Shown: piece after piece, positions 1 through 7,602 of the stretch
Position numbering within the stretch: position 1 is the first letter of the stretch
Layout of the letters: every line of letters begins with the position of its first letter
NCBI RefSeq assembly: GCF_005144415.1
Contig: NZ_SWJE01000001.1
Location: 62,001-126,000, forward strand
Origin: Trinickia terrae
GTDB lineage: Bacteria; Pseudomonadota; Gammaproteobacteria; Burkholderiales; Burkholderiaceae
DNA length: 64,000 nucleotides
Reading direction: 5' to 3'
Made by a program: the position numbers and the translations under genes
Notes under the pieces: generated by a model
Databases searched by the model: none
What the model was told of the DNA's origin: nothing
Seen by the model: the letters and a program-made list of their open reading frames with translations, nothing else

Positions 1-1
1 C

Positions 2-85
2 GATCCGGTGAAGGACGTGCTGACGATCCCGTCGTATTGCAGGGACGTGCCGTTCTATTGGGCGCAGAAGCCGTCGATCACGTGA
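2..85 (+). CDS. FAD sugar dehydrogenase small (gamma) subunit, C-terminal fragment
   Basis: Only the last 27 codons are inside the window; the gene starts upstream. The visible tail contains IPSYC followed by FYWAQKP. This closely resembles the C-terminus of the gamma (hitchhiker) subunit of Burkholderia FAD-dependent glucose dehydrogenase as I remember it. That subunit carries a Tat signal and helps export the flavoprotein. It is followed after 58 bases by the GMC flavoprotein and then the cytochrome c subunit, the usual gamma-alpha-beta order. The family assignment rests on this short tail plus the operon context. Confidence 0.75.
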   Translation, partial: DPVKDVLTIPSYCRDVPFYWAQKPSIT

Positions 86-143
86 CGGCCGCGGCGCTGC
101 GCCAGCGAGAACCGCAATCACAGACCTACCACTGAGGTCAGGC

Positions 144-1745
144 ATGGCAATCAACAATTCGGCTGATGTCGTCGTAGTCGGCTCGGGGGTGGCGGGCAGT
201 CTCGTCGCCCATCAGCTTGCGCTCGCGGGCGCGTCGGTGATCCTGCTCGAAGCGGGGCCGCGCCTGCCGCGCTGGCAGATCGTCGAGAATTTCCGCAACT
301 CGCCCGCGAAGGCCGATTTCGCGACACCGTATCCGTCCGCGCCTTACGCGCCCCATCCCGAGTATTCGCCGCCCAATGGCTACCTGATCCAGAAGGGCGC
401 CTATCCGTACAACTCGCAATACCTGCGGCTCGTCGGCGGCACCACGTGGCATTGGGCCGCCGCCGCGTGGCGCCTGCTGCCGTCGGACTTCAGGCTGAAG
501 ACGATGTACGGCGTCGGGCGCGACTGGCCGTACCCGTACGAAACGCTCGAGCCCTGGTACTACGCGGCGGAAGTGGAACTGGGCGTCTCCGGTCCCGACA
601 CGGCGATCGACCTCGGCTCGCCGCGCGCCAAGCCCTATCCGATGAAAGCGCTGCCGCTTTCGTACATGGACCAGCGCTTCTCCGACGTCCTCAACGCGCA
701 GAGCTTCAGGGTCGTGCCCGAGCCGGTCGCGCGCAACAGCCAGCCTTACGGCGGACGTCCGACCTGCTGCGGCAACAACAACTGCATGCCGATCTGCCCG
801 ATCGCGGCGATGTACAGCGGCTCGATTCATGCGGAGAAGGCCGAGCAGGCCGGCGCGAAGCTGATTCCGCAGGCGGTCGTTCACCGTGTCGAAGCCGACG
901 ACAAGGGGCTCATCACGGCGGTCCACTACAAGGACCCGAGCGGCGGCACGACGCGCATCACGGGCAAGCTCTTCGTGCTTGCGGCGAACGGCATCGAGAC
1001 GCCGAAGCTGATGCTGATGTCGACCACCGATAAATTCCCGCACGGCATCGGCAACAGCTCCGATCAAGTGGGCCGCAACCTGATGGATCACCCGGGCACC
1101 GGCGTGAGCTTCCTCGCCAACGAGGCGCTCTGGCCCGGACGAGGCCCGATGGAGATGACCTCGATCGTGAACTTCCGCGACGGCGCGTTCCGCTCCACCT
1201 ACGCGGCGAAAAAGCTGCACCTGTCGAACGGCGTGCCGACGATGGCGATCACGTCCGCGCTGCTGCAAAAGGGCCTCACCGGCGCCGAGCTCGACCGCCA
1301 GATTCGCGACCGCGCCGCGCGCACGCTGACGATCAACAGCTTCCACGAACACCTGCCCGAGCCGGAGAACCGCATCGTGCCATCGGCCGATCACAAGGAT
1401 GCGCTCGGCATCCCGCAGCCCGAGATCCATTACTCGATCAACGACTACGTGACGAAGAGCGCTGCGAACACGCACGAGCTCTATGCGCAGATCGCGGCGC
1501 TGTTCGGCGGCGCCGAAGTGACGTTCGACGACAACTTCGCGCCGAACAATCACATCATGGGCACGACGATCATGGGCAACGATGCGGCCGATTCGGTCGT
1601 CGACGCCGATTGCCGTACGCACGATCACCAGAACCTCTTTATCGCGAGCAGCGGCGTGATGCCGTCCGCTGCGTCCGTCAACTGCACGCTCACGATTGCG
1701 GCGCTGTCGCTCAGGCTCGCCGACAAGCTGAAGCACGAACTCTGA
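144..1745 (+). CDS. FAD-dependent sugar/alcohol dehydrogenase, GMC catalytic (alpha) subunit
   Basis: A 533-residue GMC flavoprotein. The N-terminus has the dinucleotide-binding motif VVVVGSGVAGSLVAHQLA (about residues 9-26). Mid-protein there is a Cys-rich segment, CCGNNNCMPICP (about 209-220), which in the FAD-glucose dehydrogenase family holds a 3Fe-4S cluster that relays electrons to the cytochrome subunit. The C-terminal GMC segment carries NNHIMGTTIMG. Similarity is strong to Burkholderia FAD-glucose dehydrogenase alpha, and gluconate or sorbitol dehydrogenases are the close alternatives. The ATG at 144 follows a GAGGTC ribosome site. It lies between the small subunit and the cytochrome gene and should work in the periplasm, carried by the Tat signal of the small subunit. 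The actual sugar cannot be read from the sequence. Confidence 0.9.
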   Translation: MAINNSADVVVVGSGVAGSLVAHQLALAGASVILLEAGPRLPRWQIVENFRNSPAKADFATPYPSAPYAPHPEYSPPNGYLIQKGAYPYNSQYLRLVGGTTWHWAAAAWRLLPSDFRLKTMYGVGRDWPYPYETLEPWYYAAEVELGVSGPDTAIDLGSPRAKPYPMKALPLSYMDQRFSDVLNAQSFRVVPEPVARNSQPYGGRPTCCGNNNCMPICPIAAMYSGSIHAEKAEQAGAKLIPQAVVHRVEADDKGLITAVHYKDPSGGTTRITGKLFVLAANGIETPKLMLMSTTDKFPHGIGNSSDQVGRNLMDHPGTGVSFLANEALWPGRGPMEMTSIVNFRDGAFRSTYAAKKLHLSNGVPTMAITSALLQKGLTGAELDRQIRDRAARTLTINSFHEHLPEPENRIVPSADHKDALGIPQPEIHYSINDYVTKSAANTHELYAQIAALFGGAEVTFDDNFAPNNHIMGTTIMGNDAADSVVDADCRTHDHQNLFIASSGVMPSAASVNCTLTIAALSLRLADKLKHEL

Positions 1746-1760
1746 CGGAGACCCGCCACC

Positions 1761-3191
1761 ATGCCGAACCCGAGGTCTCGCTTCTTCAAACCCGCCGACC
1801 CGCGCCGCTGGCCCAGGCGCATGGCCGCCTTGGCGGCGCTGTTTTCGCTATTTGCGCTTTATCTCGCGTGGTACGCGTCGGCGGATCCGGACCCGTCGCC
1901 GGCCGACGAATCGCCGATTGCGCTCGCGGCCGCCGAGGGGCCGGCAAGCGGTGCGACGGCCGCGAGCGGCGAAGCCGCGCTGCAAGGCGATGCGGCAGGC
2001 GCGGGGCTCGTGAAGCGCGGCGAATATCTCGCGCGCGCGGGCGACTGCATCGCCTGCCACACGGCGGACAAGACGCGCCCGTTCGCGGGCGGCGTGTCTA
2101 TCTCGACGCCGTTCGGCACGATCTACACGCCGAACATCACGCCCGACCCGGACACCGGCATCGGCCGCTGGACCGATGCCGACTTCCTGCGCGCGATGCA
2201 TGAGGGCATCGGCAAGGGCGGCGAGCATCTGTATCCGGCGTTTCCGTATCCGGAGTACACGCGCGTGACCGAGCACGACGTGCTGGCGATCCGTGCCTAC
2301 CTGAACACGGTCGAGCCGATCCACTACGCACCGCCGCGCAACGAGTTGAGCTTTCCATTCAATCTGCGCTGGCTGATGGTCTTCTGGAACCTCTTCAATT
2401 TCGACGAAGGCCGCTTCGTGCCGGACCCGAAGCAAAGCGCGGAATGGAACCGCGGCGCGTATCTGGTCGAAGGTCTCGCGCATTGCGAGGAATGCCATAC
2501 GCCGCGCAACATCATGCAAGGGCTGAAATCGGCCGATCGCCTCTCGGGCGCGACGATGGCGGGCTGGCATGCGTTCAACATCACGCCCGACAAGACGAGC
2601 GGCATCGGCGCGTGGAGCGGCGGCGACCTGACGCGCTATCTGTCGACCGGCTCGGCGCCCGGGCGCGCCAATGCCGCGGGGCCGATGGCGCAGGTCGTCG
2701 AGGACAGCACGCAGTACCTGAACGACGAGGACCTGCGCTCGATCGGTGTCTATCTGCGTTCGCTGCCGCCTGTCGCGGGCGGCGAGACGCGCGCGCGCGA
2801 CCAATGGGGCAAGCCCGTCCAGGACGACGTGACGAACCTGCGCGGCGCGAAGATCGCGGGCGTCGACGGGGCGCAGCTCTTCGTCGCGAACTGCGCAAGC
2901 TGTCACGCGTGGAGCGGGGAGGGCGTCGGCGCGAGTGCGCCGGGGGCGTATCCATCGCTGATCCATAACAGCGTCGCGGGCGCGGGCGATGCGAGCAATC
3001 TCGCGATGGTGATCCTGCACGGCGTGACACGGACCACGAAGGATGCCGACGTGCTGATGCCCGAATTCGCGTCGCAATTGACCGACGATCAGGTGGCGGC
3101 GATTTCGACCTATGTGACCCGGCAGTTCGGCAACCCGGCCGCGACGATCACGGTTGACCAGGTGGCGAAGCTGCGCGGGCAGCAACAATGA
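1761..3191 (+). CDS. Triheme cytochrome c subunit of the sugar dehydrogenase
   Basis: A 476-residue cytochrome with three CxxCH heme sites: CIACH (96-100), CEECH (242-246) and CASCH (378-382). It therefore has three cytochrome c domains, as in the beta subunit of FAD-glucose/gluconate/sorbitol dehydrogenases, which passes electrons from the flavoprotein to ubiquinone. A basic start with RR pairs is followed by a hydrophobic stretch (about 21-39) that acts as signal or membrane anchor, then an Ala/Pro-rich linker to about residue 85. It starts 15 bases after the flavoprotein stop, so the genes are co-transcribed. Confidence 0.9.
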   Translation: MPNPRSRFFKPADPRRWPRRMAALAALFSLFALYLAWYASADPDPSPADESPIALAAAEGPASGATAASGEAALQGDAAGAGLVKRGEYLARAGDCIACHTADKTRPFAGGVSISTPFGTIYTPNITPDPDTGIGRWTDADFLRAMHEGIGKGGEHLYPAFPYPEYTRVTEHDVLAIRAYLNTVEPIHYAPPRNELSFPFNLRWLMVFWNLFNFDEGRFVPDPKQSAEWNRGAYLVEGLAHCEECHTPRNIMQGLKSADRLSGATMAGWHAFNITPDKTSGIGAWSGGDLTRYLSTGSAPGRANAAGPMAQVVEDSTQYLNDEDLRSIGVYLRSLPPVAGGETRARDQWGKPVQDDVTNLRGAKIAGVDGAQLFVANCASCHAWSGEGVGASAPGAYPSLIHNSVAGAGDASNLAMVILHGVTRTTKDADVLMPEFASQLTDDQVAAISTYVTRQFGNPAATITVDQVAKLRGQQQ

Positions 3192-3383
3192 CGGATTGCC
3201 GCGTGATTTCGCATGGGCCGCGCAAAATATGCCGGCCCATGCGGCGCCAAATAGCAGGCATGTTGCGTAAAGCCTACACGGTGCGCGCGAAAGTCCAGGC
3301 AGGATCGGCAAACGCGCCGCCGCTGCCGCCGAAACGCTCGGCATGCCGCAGACGTGTCACGCGCGGCGCACTATGATGCGCAT

Positions 3384-4121
3384 ATGGATACCGAACTTTT
3401 CCCCGTCGTGTGCCATCACCCTTCCAATGCGGAAGGGCGCGATTTCGTGGTGGGCGACCTGCACGGCTGTGTCGATGCGCTGCGTTATCTGCTGCGGGAA
3501 ATCGCGTTCGACCCCGCGAGAGACCGTCTATTCTCGGTCGGTGACCTGATCGATCGCGGCAGCCAGTCCGAGGACGCACTCGCGTTGCTCGACAAGCCTT
3601 GGTTCTACACTGTGCTCGGCAACCACGAAGAAGCGTTGTGCGCGGTCGTCGAAGGCACGATGCGGCGCAACTGGTGGTACGGCATCGGCGGCGCATGGGC
3701 CGATGCGCTCTCAGAGGCTCAATTGCTGGCCTACGCGCGACGTCTGCGGGAGCTGCCGCTCGTGCGCGTGGTGGGCAGCGGCGCAGCGCGCTTCAACATT
3801 CTGCATGCCGAATTTTTTGGCAGCGACGCGGAGTTGGACTCGGGCGACTTCAGCGATCACGTGCGCCAGCAAATGCTCTGGGGACGCGAACTGGCGCTCG
3901 GCAACACCGATCCCGAGCGGCAGGCCGGGCTCTCGATCACCTACTGCGGACACACGCCGATGCGCGACATGGGGCGCATCGGTTCGCAGGTGTTCGTCGA
4001 TACCGGCGCCTTCGCGCTGACCGGCAAGCTGACGATCACCGAGGCGCTGACGTCGCGCGTCTGGTCGGTATCGCTCGATACCGCGCTGGCGGAAGGGGCG
4101 GCGCAGATCGCGCTGCCGTGA
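3384..4121 (+). CDS. PPP-family metallophosphatase (lambda phosphatase-like)
   Basis: A 245-residue protein with the complete PPP metal-site signature: GDLHG (24-28), GDLIDRG (53-59) and GNHE (79-82), with later HAEF and CGHTP histidine motifs. Members are serine/threonine protein phosphatases or diadenosine-tetraphosphatase-like enzymes; the size and motif spacing fit the bacteriophage lambda/PrpA group. I chose the ATG at 3384 because homology begins there; an in-frame upstream start at 3354 would add ten residues. It is a single gene separated by about 190 bases from the dehydrogenase operon and convergent with the RES toxin gene. The substrate is unknown. Confidence 0.82.
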   Translation: MDTELFPVVCHHPSNAEGRDFVVGDLHGCVDALRYLLREIAFDPARDRLFSVGDLIDRGSQSEDALALLDKPWFYTVLGNHEEALCAVVEGTMRRNWWYGIGGAWADALSEAQLLAYARRLRELPLVRVVGSGAARFNILHAEFFGSDAELDSGDFSDHVRQQMLWGRELALGNTDPERQAGLSITYCGHTPMRDMGRIGSQVFVDTGAFALTGKLTITEALTSRVWSVSLDTALAEGAAQIALP

Positions 4122-4146
4122 CTTCGCCGGTTGCGCGCGCCATGCA

Positions 4147-4860
4147 TCAACCCACTTGATTCAGCTCGAACACGCTGTCGATGGCGCTGCCGTTCCAGTT
4201 GTATTCCAGATACGCGGCGTGATGGCAGTCGCGCAGGAGCGTCGTCCTGAACGCCGCGAGACATTCGCCGCCCTGCGTATCGCGCACCGACGGATAGGCA
4301 ATGCCCGCCACCCCCGCGCCGCGCACCGCGCGCCCGAGCGCCTGGCCGGCCGCGTAGCCGGTGGGCGACAGCACGGCCGGATCGAGCTCCGCGTGAGCGC
4401 GCAAATCGACGGCCTCGCCCTCTGCGATCACCGTGTAAAGACGCATCTGCTGGCGCATCGGCGCTTCGTGGGTGGCGGCGAGGAAATTGCCGGTGTGAAA
4501 GCGCGTTTCGGCGATCGCGGTGCGGCGCTCGCGCGCGCAATAGAACACGCCATAGGAACCGTCCGAAAAGCGGCTGCCGAGCGGATTCAGATGCGTGAAC
4601 GCCGCCATGATCGGCCCGTAGCCCGGCCCGAAGCGGCGCTCTTCGAGCGGCACGAGGTCGAGCTCGCCGACCTCGGTGCGCAGGCGGTCGTTGGTCATCG
4701 CCTCGAGCGCGTAGAGTGCGTCGAAATCCTCGGGCGACGCGACGCGGTCGAACAGGTTCACTGCCGGAAAGCGCGTGGGAATCACGCGATAGGCGGGCGA
4801 CCAGTCGAGCGGCGTGATCGGCAACGAGCGCCAGTGGTCCTGCCAGTTCGTCTCCGTCAC
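4147..4860 (-). CDS. RES-domain toxin (NAD+-degrading type)
   Basis: A 237-residue protein with the RES-domain hallmarks: an early Arg in PAYRVIPTRFP, the GSYGVFYCARE segment followed by AIAETRFH (conserved Glu), and a later SVRDTQGGE block with the Ser. RES toxins (the MbcT and ParT families) degrade or modify NAD+ or nucleotide-dependent targets. It starts at a GTG whose last two bases lie in the antitoxin stop codon (GTGA overlap), so translation is coupled to the upstream antitoxin gene. The key Arg, Glu and Ser regions are present, so nothing suggests inactivation. Whether it hydrolyses NAD+ or ADP-ribosylates cannot be told from sequence. Confidence 0.82.
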   Translation of the reverse strand: MTETNWQDHWRSLPITPLDWSPAYRVIPTRFPAVNLFDRVASPEDFDALYALEAMTNDRLRTEVGELDLVPLEERRFGPGYGPIMAAFTHLNPLGSRFSDGSYGVFYCARERRTAIAETRFHTGNFLAATHEAPMRQQMRLYTVIAEGEAVDLRAHAELDPAVLSPTGYAAGQALGRAVRGAGVAGIAYPSVRDTQGGECLAAFRTTLLRDCHHAAYLEYNWNGSAIDSVFELNQVG

Positions 4861-5291
4861 GCCCAGCCGCCCCGCATCGCATCGAGATACTGACGCACCG
4901 CGACGAGATCGCTGATGTTGCCGGCGAGCATGCGGTCGAGCGCGCGCTTGCCGCCGAACGGCGGCGCGCTGTTCGGGCGCTTGACCCAGCCGTCGGCGGC
5001 CGACGGTTGCGGCAGCAGGATCTGCAGCGCCTTGTAGATGCCGAGCAGGAGCGAGAGCCGCTCGAGCGTATCGCGGCCGAGGCGGGCCGATTGGGGCGCG
5101 GACTTCCATTTGAAGAAGGTCGAGCGGCCCGGCGAGCCGAGCAGGACGATTTGTTCTTCGACCGACAAATCCCAATCGCGCGCGATGTTGAAGAACGCGC
5201 GCAGGCCGGCCGCGGACATTTCGCCGAGCGATGCGGCGGGATGCGGCGACGAGTCGCGTGCGGGCGGCGACAGGTGGGCGGCAGACGACAT
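4857..5291 (-). CDS. Xre/MbcA/ParS-type antitoxin (DUF2384)
   Basis: A 144-residue partner of the RES toxin. The middle (about residues 30-75) is a helix-turn-helix region with SVEEQIVLLGSPGRSTFFKW. The C-terminal DUF2384 toxin-binding part (about 75-140) includes LSLLLGIYKALQILLP and ends in ALDRMLAGNISDLVAVRQYL, typical of Xre-MbcA-ParS antitoxins. The ATG at 5291 follows an AGAGATCAC ribosome site; an upstream start at 5366 would add 25 unconserved residues. The pair is probably autorepressed through an operator in the roughly 200 bases between 5291 and the divergent GNAT gene. Confidence 0.82.
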   Translation of the reverse strand: MSSAAHLSPPARDSSPHPAASLGEMSAAGLRAFFNIARDWDLSVEEQIVLLGSPGRSTFFKWKSAPQSARLGRDTLERLSLLLGIYKALQILLPQPSAADGWVKRPNSAPPFGGKRALDRMLAGNISDLVAVRQYLDAMRGGWA

Positions 5292-5491
5292 GGTGTGATC
5301 TCTAAATGAACTATGTGTAGATATTAGTCCATTTGTGGATAAATTCAAGGCTGAGCAGTTGAGCATGGTGTGGCGCGGCGTCGCGTATTGCGCCGCTCGG
5401 ATTTCGTGTCATACGATTCTCCGATCCCATGGCGAACGAGTCATCCTGACCAGATCGCCGAGCCATTCTTTCCCGATGCGAGACCGAGCCC

Positions 5492-5947
5492 ATGGCAATC
5501 ACGATTCGACAGATCGAAACGCGCGACGAGGCGCGCTGGCGCGAACTCTGGGATGCCTACACGCGCTTCTACGAACGAGAGCCCGGCGAAGCGATCACGC
5601 GCCACGCCTGGGCGCGCATTTTCGATCCGGCGTCGCCCGTTTTCGCGATCGTCGCCGAAGATGAAGGCGGTAAGGTGATCGGCATCGCGAACTATCTCGT
5701 CCACGAGAGCACGTCGCTGCTCACGCCGGTCTGCTACCTGCAGGATTTGTACGTCGACCCGCAAGCGCGCGCGGCGGGCGTGGGCAAGCAGTTGATCGAC
5801 TGGCTCGTCGAGGAGATGCGCCGGCGCAACTGGTCGCGCCTCTACTGGAATACGAAAGAGAACAACTACCGGGCCAGGGCGCTGTACGACAAGTACACGC
5901 CGCACAGCGGCTTTGTCCGCTATGTGATCGACAACCCGGACAGGTGA
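5492..5947 (+). CDS. GNAT-family N-acetyltransferase
   Basis: A 151-residue single-domain acetyltransferase. Motif A, which binds acetyl-CoA, is visible as LQDLYVDPQARAAGVGKQL (about residues 83-101), with the Arg-x-x-Gly-x-Gly pyrophosphate loop. Motif B follows as LYWNTKENNYRARALYDKY. The acceptor substrate cannot be predicted. It stands alone between the toxin-antitoxin pair (divergent) and the LysR gene (convergent, 46 bases between the stops). Confidence 0.85.
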   Translation: MAITIRQIETRDEARWRELWDAYTRFYEREPGEAITRHAWARIFDPASPVFAIVAEDEGGKVIGIANYLVHESTSLLTPVCYLQDLYVDPQARAAGVGKQLIDWLVEEMRRRNWSRLYWNTKENNYRARALYDKYTPHSGFVRYVIDNPDR

Positions 5948-5993
5948 TGCCGTTGCGGCGGCTTGTCGCTCGCGTTTGGCTTGAGCGGGGGTG

Positions 5994-6848
5994 TCAGCCC
6001 GGTTTCATCGCGTTGGTCAGCACCCGCAAGATCTCGATACCGCGCGCCTCGCGCACGCGCGAGTACATGACGACGTGGGAATCCGGCAGTGCCGGCAGCC
6101 CGAGCCGGCTGCCGATGTCGACGAGGCTGCGCGGCGCGACCCGCCTCGCCAGCGCCGAGACAGCGAGCCCGGCCGCGACCGCCGCGCTGGCGGCCGCCAC
6201 GCCGCCGCCGACGAAGACCTCGTTCCACGCCACGTCCGCCGCATCGAGCGCGCGCAGCGCCACTGCTCGCACCTTGCAGGGCGCCGTCTGCATCGCGAGC
6301 GGCAGCGGCTCGCCGGCGCGCGGCTCCCAGCCCGGCGCGGCGAGCCACGCAAGCGGCTCGGTGAAGAGCAGTTGCCCGCCCTCGGGCGGACGTTCCTCGT
6401 CGGGCTCGAAGCGCACGATGACCGCATCGATCAGCCGCTCGTCGTACTGATCGAGCAAGGCGCTCGACAAGCCAAGGTGCATCTCGATCACGAGCCCCGG
6501 ATCGTGGCGGTGCAGCGTGGCGAGCAGCGCCGGCAGTTCCGGGCCGGCGACGTGCTCGCTCAAACCGATCGCCAGCCGCCGCGGCTCGACGGCCAGCGTG
6601 CCGAGCGCGCGCTCGTGGGCGCCGAGCAGTTCGCGCGCTGCGCCGAGAAACGCGCCGCCTTCGGCCGAGAGCCGCACCGAGCGTGGCGTGCGCTCGAGCA
6701 ACTGCTTGCCGAGATACGCCTCCAGTCGCTTGAGCTTGAGGCTCACGGCCGACTGGGTCGTATCGAGCAAATCGGCGGCGCGCGTGAAGCTGCGCAAATC
6801 GGCGACCAGGACGAACGCGCGAACTGCGTCGATATCGAGCATTTTCAT
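5994..6848 (-). CDS. LysR-family transcriptional regulator
   Basis: A 284-residue LysR protein. The N-terminal winged helix-turn-helix is clear: FTRAADLLDTTQSAVSLKLK (about 21-40). The rest is the periplasmic-binding-like effector domain. It is transcribed divergently from the tautomerase gene across a 93-base gap. A perfect inverted repeat in that gap overlaps its own start codon, which fits autoregulation and control of the tautomerase. The effector is unknown. Confidence 0.88.
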   Translation of the reverse strand: MKMLDIDAVRAFVLVADLRSFTRAADLLDTTQSAVSLKLKRLEAYLGKQLLERTPRSVRLSAEGGAFLGAARELLGAHERALGTLAVEPRRLAIGLSEHVAGPELPALLATLHRHDPGLVIEMHLGLSSALLDQYDERLIDAVIVRFEPDEERPPEGGQLLFTEPLAWLAAPGWEPRAGEPLPLAMQTAPCKVRAVALRALDAADVAWNEVFVGGGVAAASAAVAAGLAVSALARRVAPRSLVDIGSRLGLPALPDSHVVMYSRVREARGIEILRVLTNAMKPG

Positions 6849-6861
6849 TTCAGAATGAAAT
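6847..6861. promoter_or_regulatory. Inverted repeat, candidate LysR operator
   Basis: ATTTCA-GAA-TGAAAT is a perfect 15-base dyad containing the T-N11-A pattern typical of LysR binding sites. It overlaps the ATG of the LysR gene (6846-6848) and lies 80 bases upstream of the divergent tautomerase. A second TGAAAT follows three bases later (6865-6870). The function is inferred from position and shape. Confidence 0.5.
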
Positions 6862-6941
6862 GGATGAAATCATCAATGATGCCTGTTTATTATGGCAGGC
6901 GTGTCCTAACCTGCAAGCGCTATCACCGACAGGAGGTCGAC

Positions 6942-7322
6942 ATGCCGTTCACTCGCATTGCCGTGCGCGCGGGCAAGCCCGCCGCGTACAAGAAGGCGCT
7001 CGTCAGCGGAATTCAGCGCGCGCTGATCGAAACGTTCAGCGTTCCCGAAGACGATTTCTTCATGGTCATCAACGAATACGATGCGGACAGCTTCGTTTTC
7101 GGCCGCAACTATCTGGGGATCGCGCGCAGCGACGATCTCGTGATCATTCAGGTCACCGCGAACTCGACGAGGGGCGTGGCGGAGAAGAAGAAACTCTATG
7201 CGGCGATAGCCGCCAATCTGGCGGAAAGCCCCGGCGTGCGGGGCGAAGACGTGTTCGTGAACGTTGTGGAGGTGTCCAGGGAGAACTGGTCTTTTGGCCT
7301 TGGAGCCGCGCAGTACGCGTGA
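6942..7322 (+). CDS. Tautomerase-family protein (Tautomerase_2 type)
   Basis: A 126-residue protein beginning MPFTRIAVRAG; after Met removal the N-terminal Pro would be the general base used by the 4-oxalocrotonate tautomerase superfamily. It is twice the length of classical 4-OT and matches the longer Tautomerase_2 group, with the conserved FVFGRNYLGIARSDD and ENWSFG blocks. A strong AGGAGG ribosome site lies at 6931-6936. The substrate is unknown. The divergent LysR gene probably controls it. Confidence 0.83.
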   Translation: MPFTRIAVRAGKPAAYKKALVSGIQRALIETFSVPEDDFFMVINEYDADSFVFGRNYLGIARSDDLVIIQVTANSTRGVAEKKKLYAAIAANLAESPGVRGEDVFVNVVEVSRENWSFGLGAAQYA

Positions 7323-7602
7323 CGATTCCGGGTTCGTGCCGGAATGGTGGAAAGACCCGCGCCGAACCCGAATTCCGCGCTTCGGATATTCATTCCAACC
7401 CGATGAATGGAGTCACGAACGGGCAGCGGCATCGACGCCGACGGCCATGGCGGCGCGCTGTCGAATCCGCGCTACCTCGGGCAGGCCGCTCTTGCCGGGC
7501 TTGGTGCGCCGTGTAACATGAGCAAAGACCGTTCGCCCCCTTTATTTGCGGTTCGAGGCTGGCGGACGGCACCGACTCGAAATGCCCCGGAGGGGAGCGC
7601 TC

